From Anaerobacillus alkalidiazotrophicus (GTDB taxonomy: Bacteria > Bacillota > Bacilli > Bacillales_H > Anaerobacillaceae), in NCBI RefSeq assembly GCF_001866055.1, contig NZ_MLQS01000015.1:1-57249 (forward strand): DNA of 57,249 bases, read 5' to 3'. How positions within the stretch are numbered: the stretch's first letter is position 1; each line of letters begins with the position of its first letter. Shown one piece after another: positions 34,277 to 43,046 of the stretch. The notes beneath the pieces are model-generated. The model saw only the letters and a list, made by a program, of their open reading frames with translations. It did no database searches and was not told the DNA's origin. Made by a program: the position numbers and the translations under genes.

Positions 34277-34675
34277 ATGAAATTGGAAAATAAGAAAGAT
34301 ACTTTAACAGTAAGTTGTTCGTACCTTCCTAACTCTACATTCCAAAGATGTGATCTGACTGGAATGAAAATGAACGATGTCAATTTGAAAGGGATGGAAA
34401 TCAAAGATGCTAATTTGAGCGAACTCGTAATTGATGGTGCACAAATTGGAGGAGCCTATATAAAGAATATTGGTTTGCCACCAGAAGGGCATCCTTTATA
34501 TGATCCTAATAATATTGTACAAAGTCCATTAAAATTTGAGAATTGTGATTTGAATAATAGCAAAATTACTAATTGTAATTTATCCAATATGGAGATTGAT
34601 GGTTGTAATATTACTGGAATGAAAATAAATGGAATATCTATTGAAGATTTACTTAAGGAATATAATTCCAAATAA
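34277..34675 (+). CDS. Pentapeptide repeat protein
   Basis: 132 residues, mostly tandem pentapeptide repeats of the A(D/N)LXX type: CDLTGMKMNDVNLKGMEIKD, ANLSELVIDG, then CDLNNSKITNCNLSNMEIDG and CNITGMKING. These form a right-handed beta-helix. ATG after GGGGTGC. Family members include topoisomerase-protecting proteins and many of unknown role; nothing here points to one. Single-gene array unit. Confidence 0.9.
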   Translation: MKLENKKDTLTVSCSYLPNSTFQRCDLTGMKMNDVNLKGMEIKDANLSELVIDGAQIGGAYIKNIGLPPEGHPLYDPNNIVQSPLKFENCDLNNSKITNCNLSNMEIDGCNITGMKINGISIEDLLKEYNSK

Positions 34676-34700
34676 ACAGCATGACAGTTTGCACATTTCT

Positions 34701-34730
34701 ATTGTTCAGCTAAAGGAGAGCATTAGTAAA
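34701..34730 (+). repeat. Array motif
   Basis: TTCAGCTAAAGGAGAGCATT and AGTAAAA. The AAAGGAGAGCATTAG block is shared with copies at 42211 and 49245. Confidence 0.6.
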
Positions 34731-34745
34731 AATAGGAGAAGATAT

Positions 34746-34922
34746 ATGTTTGAAATTATTGCATGGATTAATATGATATATCAGCTAATAATGTTAATCT
34801 TTTTGATAGGTATTATCTATATTATCGTTTCGGTTTTTAGAAAGAGGAATGAAAATAATAAGCGGATAAAAAGAATTGAAGAAAAGGTTGACAATTTAAT
34901 AGAAAATAATAACAAAAATTAA
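34746..34922 (+). CDS. Small membrane protein with coiled-coil tail, 58 residues
   Basis: ATG at 34746 after AGGAGAAG. One membrane helix (about 10-32) then a charged heptad tail (KRIKRIEEKVDNLIENN) in the cytoplasm. The layout equals that of the 41-residue protein at 57041. Family not recognised. Confidence 0.6.
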   Translation: MFEIIAWINMIYQLIMLIFLIGIIYIIVSVFRKRNENNKRIKRIEEKVDNLIENNNKN

Positions 34923-34930
34923 AGAGAATC

Positions 34931-34990
34931 CAGTTTATTAAACGGGTGCGATCGTTTAATAAACGCTATTGCTGTTCGGCTAACGAACAG
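34931..34990 (+). repeat. Array motif
   Basis: CAGTTTATTAAACGGGTGCG, ATCGTTTAATAAACGC, then GTTCGGCTAACGAACAGG. GTTCGGCTAACGAAC folds on itself at the right side. Confidence 0.55.
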
Positions 34991-35041
34991 GTTAACACAA
35001 TAAGAAAAATGAATAAATATAAACAAAACAGGGTTGATTTT

Positions 35042-35275
35042 ATGAAATTAAAAGAATTTATAGCTTTTCTAAATAAGTTAGAGGGAAATAGTATTTTTTA
35101 TAAACTAAATAAAGTTAGAAATGAAGCTATTATGGTAGAGGTCACTGTCCCAGGACAACGATGTGAAATTGAATTTTTGGAAGATGGTACAGTAGATATT
35201 GAAAAATTTATTAGAGATAAAGATATGTATGGTGTGAATGAATTAGAGACTCTTTTTAAAGAATTTAGTGATTGA
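35042..35275 (+). CDS. Hypothetical cytoplasmic protein, 77 residues
   Basis: ATG at 35042, TTG-rich upstream without a clear GGAGG. Predicted alpha-beta: FIAFLNKLEGNSIFYKLNK, then strands IMVEVTVPGQRCEIEFLEDG and an acidic helix ELETLFKEFSD. The strand-turn with VPGQRCEIEF resembles small immunity-like proteins of Bacilli, which is a weak impression. Single-gene array unit, followed by a motif and then a family A element. Confidence 0.55.
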   Translation: MKLKEFIAFLNKLEGNSIFYKLNKVRNEAIMVEVTVPGQRCEIEFLEDGTVDIEKFIRDKDMYGVNELETLFKEFSD

Positions 35276-35276
35276 A

Positions 35277-35354
35277 TCTTCTTGAAGTAATGGGAGCAAT
35301 AGTTGAGGATCTGTCGTTGCAACGGTTCAGCTTCTTATTAAAGTACTGAAGCAG
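35277..35354 (+). repeat. Array motif with CGTTGCAACG core
   Basis: CTTGAAGTAATGGGAGCAAT, AGTTGAGGATCTGT, the core CGTTGCAACG, then GTTCAGCTTCTTATTAAAG. Relative to the 34098 copy the core changes GGTGCACC to GTTGCAAC while staying self-complementary. Confidence 0.7.
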
Positions 35355-35360
35355 TTTTAT

Positions 35361-35572
35361 CCCACTCTTAAGGGGCAAGTAAGACCCCCACTTCAAAACG
35401 TAAGAAAATCGAGAAGTTTAGGTGGGTGATAAACTGCCCCTAAAGGTCCGATATAGAATAACTTTCATCGGCGAAAGCTGATGATTAGTTATTCTTATGC
35501 CTGTGGTATAAGTTGAACTAACAATCAGTGGGGGATGAAGGAAACCCCCCACTGATTGAAGTTCAGCTTTAT
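35361..35572 (+). mobile_element. Family A repeat element, copy 4 (212 bp)
   Basis: Begins CCCACTC after TTTTAT and ends CAGCTTTAT. This long version has the middle hairpin in which GAATAACT..CATCGGC pairs with GCTGATG..AGTTATTC. Inserted intergenically, 7 bp after an array motif. Confidence 0.9.
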
Positions 35573-35627
35573 AATATAACGATTAAAACTGATAATTATT
35601 TAATTTAATTAAGAGAGGAGGATAATT

Positions 35628-35882
35628 TTGAATATCAAAAATTCAGAAAAAGTCGTAAATGGTAAAATCATAGCCTCTTTTGTTTTTGGAATTTTAACTA
35701 TTATAGGGCTGGTTTTTTTCGAGGAAGGGACACTTCTTAGTATAGTTGGTATAATGCTTGGTGTAATTGGCTTGAAAGAAACAAAGCAGTATGAACATAA
35801 AGGAAGTAAATTAGCGTTAGTTAGCATTGGTTTTAATTTGATAGGTTTTATAGGTTCCGTGAGTTTAATCGTATTGTCTTAA
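35628..35882 (+). CDS. DUF4190-like small membrane protein
   Basis: 84 residues, TTG start after AAGAGAGGAGG. Two hydrophobic segments (about 14-50 and 62-82) with a GIMLGVIGLKETKQYEHKGS centre and ALVSIGFNLIGF, the layout of DUF4190 proteins, which have no known function. Single-gene unit between a family A element and an array motif. Confidence 0.7.
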   Translation: MNIKNSEKVVNGKIIASFVFGILTIIGLVFFEEGTLLSIVGIMLGVIGLKETKQYEHKGSKLALVSIGFNLIGFIGSVSLIVLS

Positions 35883-35904
35883 AATCATTTCTAATAGTTG
35901 AAAA

Positions 35905-35952
35905 ATTTAACTGATGGAAAGCGTTACTGGGACAACAGCAGTGACCCTTTTG
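35905..35952 (+). repeat. Array motif (weak)
   Basis: TTTAACTGATGGAAAGCGTT, ACTGGGACAACAGCAGTGACCC. Lead box is degenerate; ACTGGG..CAGTGACC gives a small stem. Confidence 0.4.
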
Positions 35953-36005
35953 ACTAAAAAAGTAGGATACCTTTATAACAAAAATCGGTATCTTTGTTAT
36001 GTTAT

Positions 36006-36215
36006 TCCACTCTTAAGGGGCAAGTAAGGCCCCACCTCAAAACGTAAGAAAATCGAGAAGTTTAGGTGGGGGATAAACTGCTCCTAAAGGTCCGATATAG
36101 AATAACTTTCATCAGTGAAGCTGATGATTAGTTATTCTTATGCCTGTGGTATAAGTTGAACTAACAATCAGTGGGGGATGAAGGAACCCCCCCACTGATT
36201 GAAGTTCAGCTTTAT
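36006..36215 (+). mobile_element. Family A repeat element, copy 5 (210 bp)
   Basis: Left flank GTTAT with TCCACTC, a slightly diverged end; right end CAGCTTTAT. Middle hairpin present (CATCAGTGAAGCTGATG). The right end supplies the last bases of the minus-strand gene 36212-36757, but an identical stop codon would arise from the target sequence alone, so that protein is not changed. Confidence 0.85.
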
Positions 36216-36757
36216 ATGATTTTTTCAAAATTATTTCTTCGTACAAGGAAATAAGCAATCAAGTAAACGACATTTAAAATAAGAAAAGAGTAAAAATAGT
36301 TCCACTTAATTAGATGGTAAATTCCAATTAAATTAAGAAAAGGCAACACTATATAAGATACTACAGCAGAGTAAATAGCCGATTTTAAATACGGATTAAC
36401 ATTTGGCTTAATTTGTAAAATGGTCATAATCGATATTGGCATTAAAGCTATGCTCCATGGGAAATAGTTAGAAGCAATAGGAAAAATTTCATAGTGGTAA
36501 TGGAATAAGCCAAGAGAAACACCAATTAAGTCAAGAAATGAGGAAAAAATCACAACAAAAAAACCCGAGAATAACAATCTATTTGTACTATCCTTTTTTC
36601 TGAATTTTACCCAAAAAATAATTGAAATAAATAGTAATAATAATCCAAACCACCACTGCCAAGAAAAAAGGGAATGATCCAACCAGATTTGGAGTTTTTC
36701 ATTCATTAATTGGTCTTGCTTATAAAAAAAATCCTCAACAATTTGATTTTTATTCAT
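36212..36757 (-). CDS. CBO0543-like membrane protein
   Basis: About 181 residues from the ATG at 36757, preceded by AAAGGGTG; an upstream ATG at 36775 is less well placed. Five hydrophobic segments; sequence SWQWWFGLLLLFISIIFWVK, FSSFLDLIGVSLGLFHYHYE and FPWSIALMPISIMTI match the pattern of CBO0543 family proteins, seen in spore-formers with unknown function. The only intact minus-strand gene in this array region. A family A element abuts its stop codon. Confidence 0.7.
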   Translation of the reverse strand: MNKNQIVEDFFYKQDQLMNEKLQIWLDHSLFSWQWWFGLLLLFISIIFWVKFRKKDSTNRLLFSGFFVVIFSSFLDLIGVSLGLFHYHYEIFPIASNYFPWSIALMPISIMTILQIKPNVNPYLKSAIYSAVVSYIVLPFLNLIGIYHLIKWNYFYSFLILNVVYLIAYFLVRRNNFEKII

Positions 36758-37066
36758 AAAAACACCCTTTACCAAATCATTTATTGCTTTTTAGTTTTTA
36801 CTTAATAAACAATTTTTATTAATAAATTTAATATGGCATGATTTATGTCGTAGTTCGATGACACATGTAATTAAAAATTTATCTAAGGCGGTCAGCTAAT
36901 GGTGGTCGTCTTTCTTATTTGACTTACACTGTTTAGCAAAAAGATTTTAAAAAGGACGAAATTAAATAACGAATCGTCCTTACTTAACAATAGGATGGCG
37001 AAAGTTTAAAAATAGTATCCGAGCTTCAGTTATAGAGAAAAAAGAATCTTTCAATGACCTATTAAA

Positions 37067-37264
37067 TTAAGACTTATTTATAAGTTTATTGCTTTTTATG
37101 AAGGGTGCGGATATTAAGGCTTTAATAGTCTTTAAAGCTACATCTCCGTAGCCTCTAATTTTTACCATTGTGGCAATATCGCCTGAAAAATCATTTAATT
37201 TCCCCATAAACATTCGATATTTTGTCTCAGCCTGTTCTTCTGTTGACTTAATACTGCGCAACAA
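37067..37264 (-). CDS. Hypothetical protein, 65 residues (uncertain)
   Basis: Soluble helical sequence (STEEQAETKYRMFMGKLNDF, ATMVKIRGYGDVALKTIKAL) with a basic end. The composition looks coding, but there is no clear ribosome binding site, so it may be the C-terminal remnant of a longer gene. The stretch 36776-37066 has no gene that I can support. Confidence 0.35.
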   Translation of the reverse strand: MLRSIKSTEEQAETKYRMFMGKLNDFSGDIATMVKIRGYGDVALKTIKALISAPFIKSNKLINKS

Positions 37265-37296
37265 ACTATTAGGAATAAACTATGTTTATTAATTCG

Positions 37297-37372
37297 AAAG
37301 CATAAACTCAAATAAGGATTTCCAAATTTACTTGTTTGAAAAAGTCATTTCCAAAACAAAGAACGACAATTC
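37297..37372 (+). repeat. Dispersed repeat, also at 41335-41410
   Basis: ATTCGAAAGCATAAACTCAA, ATAAGGATTT, then TTACTTGTTTGAAAAAGTC and GAACGACA match the sequence right after the family B element at 41335. Here it stands without that element. Confidence 0.6.
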
Positions 37373-37596
37373 GTGATTTTTTTTATGGATTTCAAATTGT
37401 TCAAGAAAAGGCATTAGTAAAGAAAAAGATATCGTTAAACTAGTGAGTGTTAAGTATAGAGAGCTTTAGTATAGGAGCAGTCTATAGGGCAGATCTTACT
37501 GTTATAGAAGTAACAAGCATTTTGAAGAATAAAAAAGGTTGTTTAAAGAATAATAATTAAAAAACTAATTAAAAATTATACTTGTAAGGGGTTCTT

Positions 37597-38073
37597 ATGA
37601 TTAGTAAAAGAAAAGTTTTATCATTTTGTATCTTAGTTTTACCTTGGTTAACTACTCCATTGATAGGAAAAAATACTTTTGTTCGCTTTCTTCCAGTTGC
37701 AACTTTTATTGGTTATATTTTTAGCTTTTTAAGTGAAATAGCTGATAGACGTAAGTGGTGGAAAGTAAAGAATGCTCTTTTTCCAAATTATCGTTTAGAT
37801 TTCTCTTACCTTTTAGGATTATATTTCATAACAACTATTTGGGTGTTTAAATTAACATACGGTAACTTTTTAAAGTACTTATCATTAAATATTGTAATAG
37901 ATTATCTACTTTCATTCCCTACCGTAAAATTTTTCACTAAAGTAGGAGTATTCGAATTTAAGAAAATGCGACCTAAACATTTTTGCATATTGTCAGTTTT
38001 AATAGCAATCGTTATTTATTTTTATCAACAATTAGTTGAACGAATTATTGTAAAAGAGGTAAATAAGTATTAG
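37597..38073 (+). CDS. Hypothetical membrane protein
   Basis: 158 residues, five hydrophobic segments (about 8-25, 28-45, 70-88, 95-112 and 130-147). ATG after GTAAGGGG. The fold pattern with LPWLTTPLIGKNTFVRFLPV and WKVKNALFPNYRLDF is reminiscent of CBO0543-type membrane proteins but weaker. The downstream stretch 38074-38340 holds only AT-rich sequence and a possible motif (GTTTAACTAATGG). Confidence 0.55.
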   Translation: MISKRKVLSFCILVLPWLTTPLIGKNTFVRFLPVATFIGYIFSFLSEIADRRKWWKVKNALFPNYRLDFSYLLGLYFITTIWVFKLTYGNFLKYLSLNIVIDYLLSFPTVKFFTKVGVFEFKKMRPKHFCILSVLIAIVIYFYQQLVERIIVKEVNKY

Positions 38074-38340
38074 AAGAATTTTCATTAAAAATATAATCAA
38101 TCATAATGGATAGAATAGTCCTTGTTTAACTAATGGATACTCCCTTCAGTTGAACATATAGTTGTTTTTTATTACATGATCTTTCCTGCGTACAACGATA
38201 CTATTCAACAACCGTAATTGGCTTGTGGAAGAAAAATAATTAAATGTAAAGGTAAGCACTACTACATCCTTACTTATGTCTGCAACTACTGCTCAAGTCA
38301 TGTGGAGCCTGTAGCGATCCTTTAAAATAAAGAATTGATA

Positions 38341-38367
38341 AAATGAGCTCAAATTGGGCTCATTTTT
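38341..38367 (+). terminator. Rho-independent terminator
   Basis: AAATGAGC and GGCTCATTT pair around TCAAATTG, followed by TT. It lies 270 bp after the nearest plus-strand gene, so it may terminate a transcript not recognised here. Confidence 0.65.
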
Positions 38368-38572
38368 GAATTTGTAAAATAATTTATCATGTATACACAA
38401 ATAGGCTAGATTCTTTAACGTAGTATTTGAATAGAAATACAAAAACGTCCAGATCACCTCCCGTCATTTTAGAATAAATTATTTCCATTTATTACATATT
38501 ACACTAGAAATTACGTGATATAATGTCTTTAAATCAACGGATTAAGTAATTTGTCCTAGTACATCAGACGGC

Positions 38573-38600
38573 GAGTCGACAACACCGTTGGTAGCGACTC
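38573..38600 (+). promoter_or_regulatory. Hairpin in the leader of the serine hydrolase gene
   Basis: GAGTCG and CGACTC pair around a 16-nt loop, about 130 bp before the start codon. A TATAAT box at 38519 lies just upstream, with no good -35. A regulatory leader is possible but unproven. Confidence 0.3.
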
Positions 38601-38727
38601 GGGCCTGCCTGCTGTTTTCTTAGTTACAGACAATTTAGAGACTTTGGGAAAGGGGGGGCGACAATTTCGAAAAATGATCTGTAGCTTTAATAAAAACTTA
38701 AAGGTGAATAAGTGAGGGAGAGAGAAA

Positions 38728-40686
38728 ATGGGGAGATTAAGAAGAGTGTTGTGCACTTTTTTAATTGTGAGTTTTTTATTACATCCTAGTATGAATTTCG
38801 CTTTAGCTTCCACGATAAAACTAGATGCCGCTGATGTAGAGGAGTTTTTGGACATCGTTATTGGTGAGCGAAGGGATGAGTTTAACATACCAAACGTAAC
38901 CGTTTCGGTTGTATCGGGTGGAGAGATCATTTTTGCAAAAGGCTATGGGTACGCAGATTATGAAAATAACAATCTTGTTGATCCAGAAAAGACTCTTTTT
39001 AGAATTGGATCCACATCCAAGCTGTTCACTTGGACAGCCGTTATGCAACTTGTCGAAGCAGGAAAGCTAGATTTAGATACTGATATTAACGAATACTTAG
39101 ATTTTGAACTTCCTGATACGATTGAATATAAACGTGGAAAATCTATTGCTGAGCCGATTACAATTAAGCATCTTATGAGTCATTCACCAGGATTTGAGGA
39201 TTATATGACGAACGTTTTTTCTCTTTATGAGGATAGCTTAATTCCTCTTGCTCAATATGTACGTGAAAAAAGGCCTACAAGGGTTTTCGTACCTGGTGAA
39301 GTTACAGCCTACTCGAATTACGGAACTGCCCTAGCAGGCTATATCGTCGAGGTTGTTTCAGGGGTGCCGTTTGCTCAATATGTTGAGGAAAATATTTATC
39401 AACCACTCGGCATGGAATTTAGTACGTTTCGTCAGCCACTACCTAGTGAATTGGCTGACCATATGTCCAAGTCTTACCGCTCTGTGAATGGGGAATTTGT
39501 AGAAGCCAAGTTTGAGTTTGTTCCAGAGCCAGCAGGAAGCATGAGTAGTAGTGCAATAGATATGGCTAAGTTTATGTTGGCATATCTTCAAAAGGGGCAA
39601 TATGAAGGAGTTAGTATTTTAAAAGAAGACACTGTTCAAAAAATGTTTACTGAGCAATTTTCTCAGCATCCACGTTTAGATGGTATGGCTTATGGATTTA
39701 TTAAAGCGACCTTTAATGGCAGAGATATATTCCATCATCCAGGAGGAATGATGCTTTATGACACAAGTTTTTATTTGATCCCTGATGAGGAAGTAGGTTT
39801 CTTCATTTCCCATAGTGGTGGGAATTATCTTGTAAACTTAGAAATATTTCAAGAATTTATGAATCGTTATTTTCCTTCAGAAGCTGAAGAAATAGTCGCG
39901 CCTGTTCCTACGGCAAACATGGATCAAAGGTCTTCGGAATATGTTTGAGAGTATTACCAAAATAGGCGTTCGTTCACTACAGTTGATGCGTTTTTAAGTT
40001 TAATGATCGGGGTAATTCGCGTTGATGTAGATAATGAAGGGTATTTGTTAGTAAATCATTTAGGGGAGAAGAATAGATTCGTCGAAGTAGAGCCAGGAGT
40101 TTATTATAATTTGAGAGAAGAACGAAGCAATGATTATGGCGGCGACTTCAGAACGATTGTCTTTGGAACTGATTCGATGGGGAGAACGATGCTTATGACG
40201 GATGGGCCGATGAGTTATTCAAAAGCCGCATGGTATGAAACGAGCGGGTTCACCTTTTTAATGCTGATTTCTTCATTGTTGTTCATCATTGGTAGTTTAC
40301 TATATTGGGGGATTAAGGCCGTTGTTGGTAAAATACGTGGGAAAAATGAGTTAGAAGTACGAAAAGGTGCGAGATGGGCAAAGAGAGTAGCAGTATTACT
40401 TGGTGTTCTTACCCTTACTTTTTTAGTCTCATTTCTTGCGGGGAGTAAACCAGATCCTGTATACGGTTTACCGGCAGCGGCATATACTTCACCTTCTGCC
40501 TTGAGTGTGTGGTTAGATTTAATCGTGTCATATGGGATCGTTTTAGTGACATTACCAGTATTAGCTTTTTCAGTCGTTTCTTGGATTAAGGGATACTGGA
40601 AGCTTGCTGGGAGAGTTCATTATACTTTCTTCGCCATGTTTGGCGCAGTTTTATCGTGGATATTTTACTTTTGGAATGTCATTTAA
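38728..40686 (+). pseudogene. Large beta-lactamase-family serine hydrolase with an in-frame UGA
   Basis: One frame of 653 codons interrupted only by TGA at 39946-39948 (codon 407). N-terminal signal peptide to about residue 28, then the class C-like hydrolase fold: S95xxK98 in GSTSK, Y195-S-N197, and the HHPGG motif near residue 335, replacing KTG. After the stop the same frame reads EYYQNRRSFTTVD and a beta domain, then four membrane helices (about 500-650), the usual tail of these Bacillus proteins. A G-to-T change of a Gly codon (GGA to TGA) explains it. The first 406 residues could be made alone as a secreted enzyme without anchor, or UGA might be read through at low level. Confidence 0.85.
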
Positions 40687-40693
40687 AAAACGA

Positions 40694-40735
40694 GAAGGAC
40701 GTTGCTAGGTTGAAATAAAAAACACATTCCAATGG
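40694..40735 (+). pseudogene. Remnant of a 5S rRNA 3' end and its terminator
   Basis: GGACGTTGCTAGGTTGAAAT continuing into AAAAAACACATTCCAATGG aligns with the 5S end and terminator at 484-521 over about 42 bp with few changes. No other rRNA sequence is present here. The downstream stretch to 41080 contains one terminator and no convincing gene. Confidence 0.65.
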
Positions 40736-40813
40736 TAGACCGTTCAGTTTTGGGAGAGAAAAAGTTAATTCACAAGCTAAATAACGGAGAATTTCACATT
40801 CAAATTCCATACA

Positions 40814-40837
40814 AAACGCACAGAGATGTGCGTTTTT
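40814..40837 (+). terminator. Rho-independent terminator
   Basis: AAACGCACA and TGTGCGTTT form a perfect 9-bp stem with GAGA loop, followed by TT and an AT stretch. It may close the serine hydrolase transcript. Confidence 0.7.
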
Positions 40838-41081
40838 ATCCTGTTTTCTTTTCTTATTGCACTAATGCTTTGCTAACGGACACAGTGGAACCTTATTTTA
40901 CCGATTTGATCAAATAATTCGAGTTATCGGACATGAGGTACGTTATTTCATGAAAATCTGCTATATTTGGTGCTAAATTAAGTAAATAACGAACCTTTTG
41001 GTTTAGCTGATTAGGGCTTATGCGATGGTACATGAAAATATGAATAATTGAATATAAATATTTCGGACGGAGGCTTGCAAA

Positions 41082-41209
41082 ATGAATCAAGTGAAACGAC
41101 TGACTACCAGTGTACCAGGAAACTTTTATGTTACTTCAGCGTGCATCAATTACGATCAATGCCGTCAAATTGCACCTCATACTTTTTCTGAAGTTGCGAA
41201 TTTATCAAA
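41082..41209 (+). pseudogene. N-terminal fragment of a ferredoxin-like protein
   Basis: ATG after GGACGGAGGC. Residues up to about 42 read NQVKRLTTSVPGNFYVTSAC, then INYDQCRQIAPHTFSEVA, an N-terminal 4Fe-4S ferredoxin motif in which one cluster Cys has become Tyr (CINYDQC instead of CINCDQC). The rest is replaced by the family B element from 41210. Relatives in Bacilli are ferredoxins, sometimes fused to a metallo-hydrolase domain. Non-functional. Confidence 0.7.
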
Positions 41210-41334
41210 TGATTTGTTCTTAAGGGGCATAGACCCCACCTCTAAGCTTAGCGTAGGTGGGAACTTCCATTCAGGTGGAGTTGAGACTCCATCTGAATTT
41301 TCGATGTTCAGCGAAGATAGAACGAGTTCTCTCG
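41210..41334 (+). mobile_element. Family B repeat element, forward copy
   Basis: TGATTTGTTCTTAAGGGGCA, ACCCCACCTC and GTAGGTGGGAACTTC form a first hairpin; TTCAGGTGGAGT pairs with ACTCCATCTGAA; then TTCAGCGAAGATAGAACG. A reversed copy is at 50487-50611. The layout (CTTAAGGGGC, GACCCC, CACCTC) resembles family A, pointing to a common IS200/IS605-type origin. Confidence 0.75.
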
Positions 41335-41410
41335 AAAGTATAAACTCAAATAAGGATTTATCCATTAACTTGTTTGAAAAAATTATTTCCATTTTTATGA
41401 AAACTACGAA
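41335..41410 (+). repeat. Dispersed repeat, second copy of 37297-37372
   Basis: AAAGTATAAACTCAAATAAG, then ACTTGTTTGAAAAAATTATTTCC and GAACGACAG. Here it adjoins the family B element and may be part of the same larger mobile unit. Confidence 0.6.
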
Positions 41411-41470
41411 CGACAGTTAATACTTTTTTGATATTATTGTGTTATGAAGATTCAAGAGATTGTGAAGACA

Positions 41471-41505
41471 TTCACTTAAACTGAACGAAGCAGGATTGTG
41501 GAAGA
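41471..41505 (+). repeat. Array motif
   Basis: TTCACTTAAACTGAACGAAG, CAGGATTGTGGAAGAAGG. The lead box is a moderate match. Confidence 0.45.
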
Positions 41506-41599
41506 AGGGTTTCAAAACAAAATTTATTCTTTTGACCAATTAATTGGTAATTTGTGTTAGGGTAAGTAAGTATCACTTATTCAGATAAAGGAGAGGCTT

Positions 41600-42199
41600 A
41601 TGCCAAAAAGGAAAATTGCTATTACTATTGGTTCAATGTTTTTAATTATAATGCTAATATTGGTAGGATTTTTTGGGTATAGATTTACAGCCTTGAGTGC
41701 TGCTAAAAGTAATACTTTTGTATCAAATAGTTCTGTATTAATAGAAGAGTGGGATACTGGTTCTTCTAGTCTTTTTTTATTTAAAGACGATAAAGAGGAA
41801 ACATACCGAATAGCGTTGTCTGAAAAATTAGGGTTTTTATACAGAAGTAGGGCTTCAACATATGTACCTTACAGTGATGATGATATAAAGACGATGGGAG
41901 GTATGAGTTATCGGACTGGTAATGAGGAGTTTACATTATTGGTAATCGAGTCAAATGTTAATGAAGTGGCTTATATCGAAGCGGGAAGAGAACTAGAACG
42001 AGAAAAACAAAAAATCAATCAAGGGGAACGTATTTCTTTTTTGTTTCCGTATAACAAACAAATTGACCATCTAAATGCCTTAGCACTCAATGAAGATGGT
42101 GAAGAACTTTATTACTATGGTTATCCTGAAAATAAAAATCATATAGACCTTAACGAAGATTTAAGATGGCATAAAATTGAACAATCAAATTCTAAGTGA
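41600..42199 (+). CDS. Hypothetical membrane-anchored protein
   Basis: 199 residues, ATG after AAAGGAGAGG. A basic MPKRK start and one membrane helix (about 7-27) anchor an extracytoplasmic domain of about 170 residues rich in beta strands (SVLIEEWDTGSSSLFLFKDD, YRIALSEKLGFLYRS) and ending in an aspartate- and glutamate-rich region. No family recognised. Single-gene array unit. Confidence 0.6.
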   Translation: MPKRKIAITIGSMFLIIMLILVGFFGYRFTALSAAKSNTFVSNSSVLIEEWDTGSSSLFLFKDDKEETYRIALSEKLGFLYRSRASTYVPYSDDDIKTMGGMSYRTGNEEFTLLVIESNVNEVAYIEAGRELEREKQKINQGERISFLFPYNKQIDHLNALALNEDGEELYYYGYPENKNHIDLNEDLRWHKIEQSNSK

Positions 42200-42210
42200 T
42201 TTGTGATGGT

Positions 42211-42250
42211 GTACACTTAAACTAAAGAGAGCATTAGTGTTACAGTTATG
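42211..42250 (+). repeat. Array motif
   Basis: TACACTTAAACTAAAGAGAG, CATTAGTGTTACAG. The AAAGAGAGCATTAG block equals that at 49245 and nearly equals that at 34701. Confidence 0.65.
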
Positions 42251-42388
42251 ATGATTTCTGCTGTAAGTGAGCAGCAGTTTTCTGGAAGAAATATTTTTGG
42301 AAACTAGAGAAATATAAGTGAGAAAAAGTGTTCAAATTAATAAATTGATGATTAAAGTTTAACTTTGAAATAGGGGTCCCGAAAGAAT

Positions 42389-42877
42389 GTGAAATGTTTG
42401 TTGTGGTTTTTAGTACAATTGGTTTTAGCCACTACTATTCTATTGTTTGCCGCTTTGGCAAGTTGGTATGAAGGTAGTGCTATTTTAGATAACTCATGGG
42501 AATGGAATTATTCAACACCATTTTCTCAATTATTTCATGTAGAAATACAAAATACAAATCAAATATCACAACTTGACCACTTTGTATACGCAGCGAAGTT
42601 TCAACCGACTTTTCCACTTATTATGATGATAAGTGGATTGTATTTATTACTTCTTATCGGTTACCAGTTATTTAAAAGTCATAAAAGACGATTTGTTTAT
42701 TTATTATCTATTTTAGCGGGCACCTTGTTTATACTTAGCTATTCAGTTCGTAATTCTCCGACAACAGGTGGGCAGATTTTCTTCTATTTCGGATTATTAA
42801 GCGGCATTTTATGCATCACGGGAGTTGTTATTATTTACTTTATTTTTAAGCGTAGTGCAAAAGAATTAATAGGTTAA
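42389..42877 (+). CDS. yjdJ: DUF4306 membrane protein, YjdJ-like
   Basis: 162 residues with four membrane helices (about 5-25, 73-90, 100-117 and 128-150). The segment ASWYEGSAILDNSWEWNYST, then PFSQLFHVEIQ and QLDHFVYAAKFQPTFPLIMM, is the DUF4306 signature known from B. subtilis YjdJ; function unknown. GTG or TTG-type start after GGGGTCCCGAAAGA, so the start is the GTG at 42389. Single-gene array unit. Confidence 0.75.
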   Translation: MKCLLWFLVQLVLATTILLFAALASWYEGSAILDNSWEWNYSTPFSQLFHVEIQNTNQISQLDHFVYAAKFQPTFPLIMMISGLYLLLLIGYQLFKSHKRRFVYLLSILAGTLFILSYSVRNSPTTGGQIFFYFGLLSGILCITGVVIIYFIFKRSAKELIG

Positions 42878-43046
42878 AATTTTGAATTAACGTTGTATAG
42901 AAAGGAATAGCGATGAGATGTCGTATTGGTACCCCAGATATTTCACAATTGAAGCGATAGTGCTGTTACTATACGAATGTTACGGTGTTCTAAGAGCAAT
43001 TAAATTATGTATTTCCGATTATTGATAATTTTAAGGAGAATATCAT

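Noticed and set aside
40732..40917. Plus-strand frame of 61 codons after the 5S remnant
   Set aside because: It spans a perfect terminator hairpin and lacks a ribosome binding site, so it is unlikely to be a gene.
40893..41090. Minus-strand frame of 65 codons upstream of the ferredoxin fragment
   Set aside because: No ribosome binding site, overlaps the promoter region of the plus-strand gene, and no recognisable motif.
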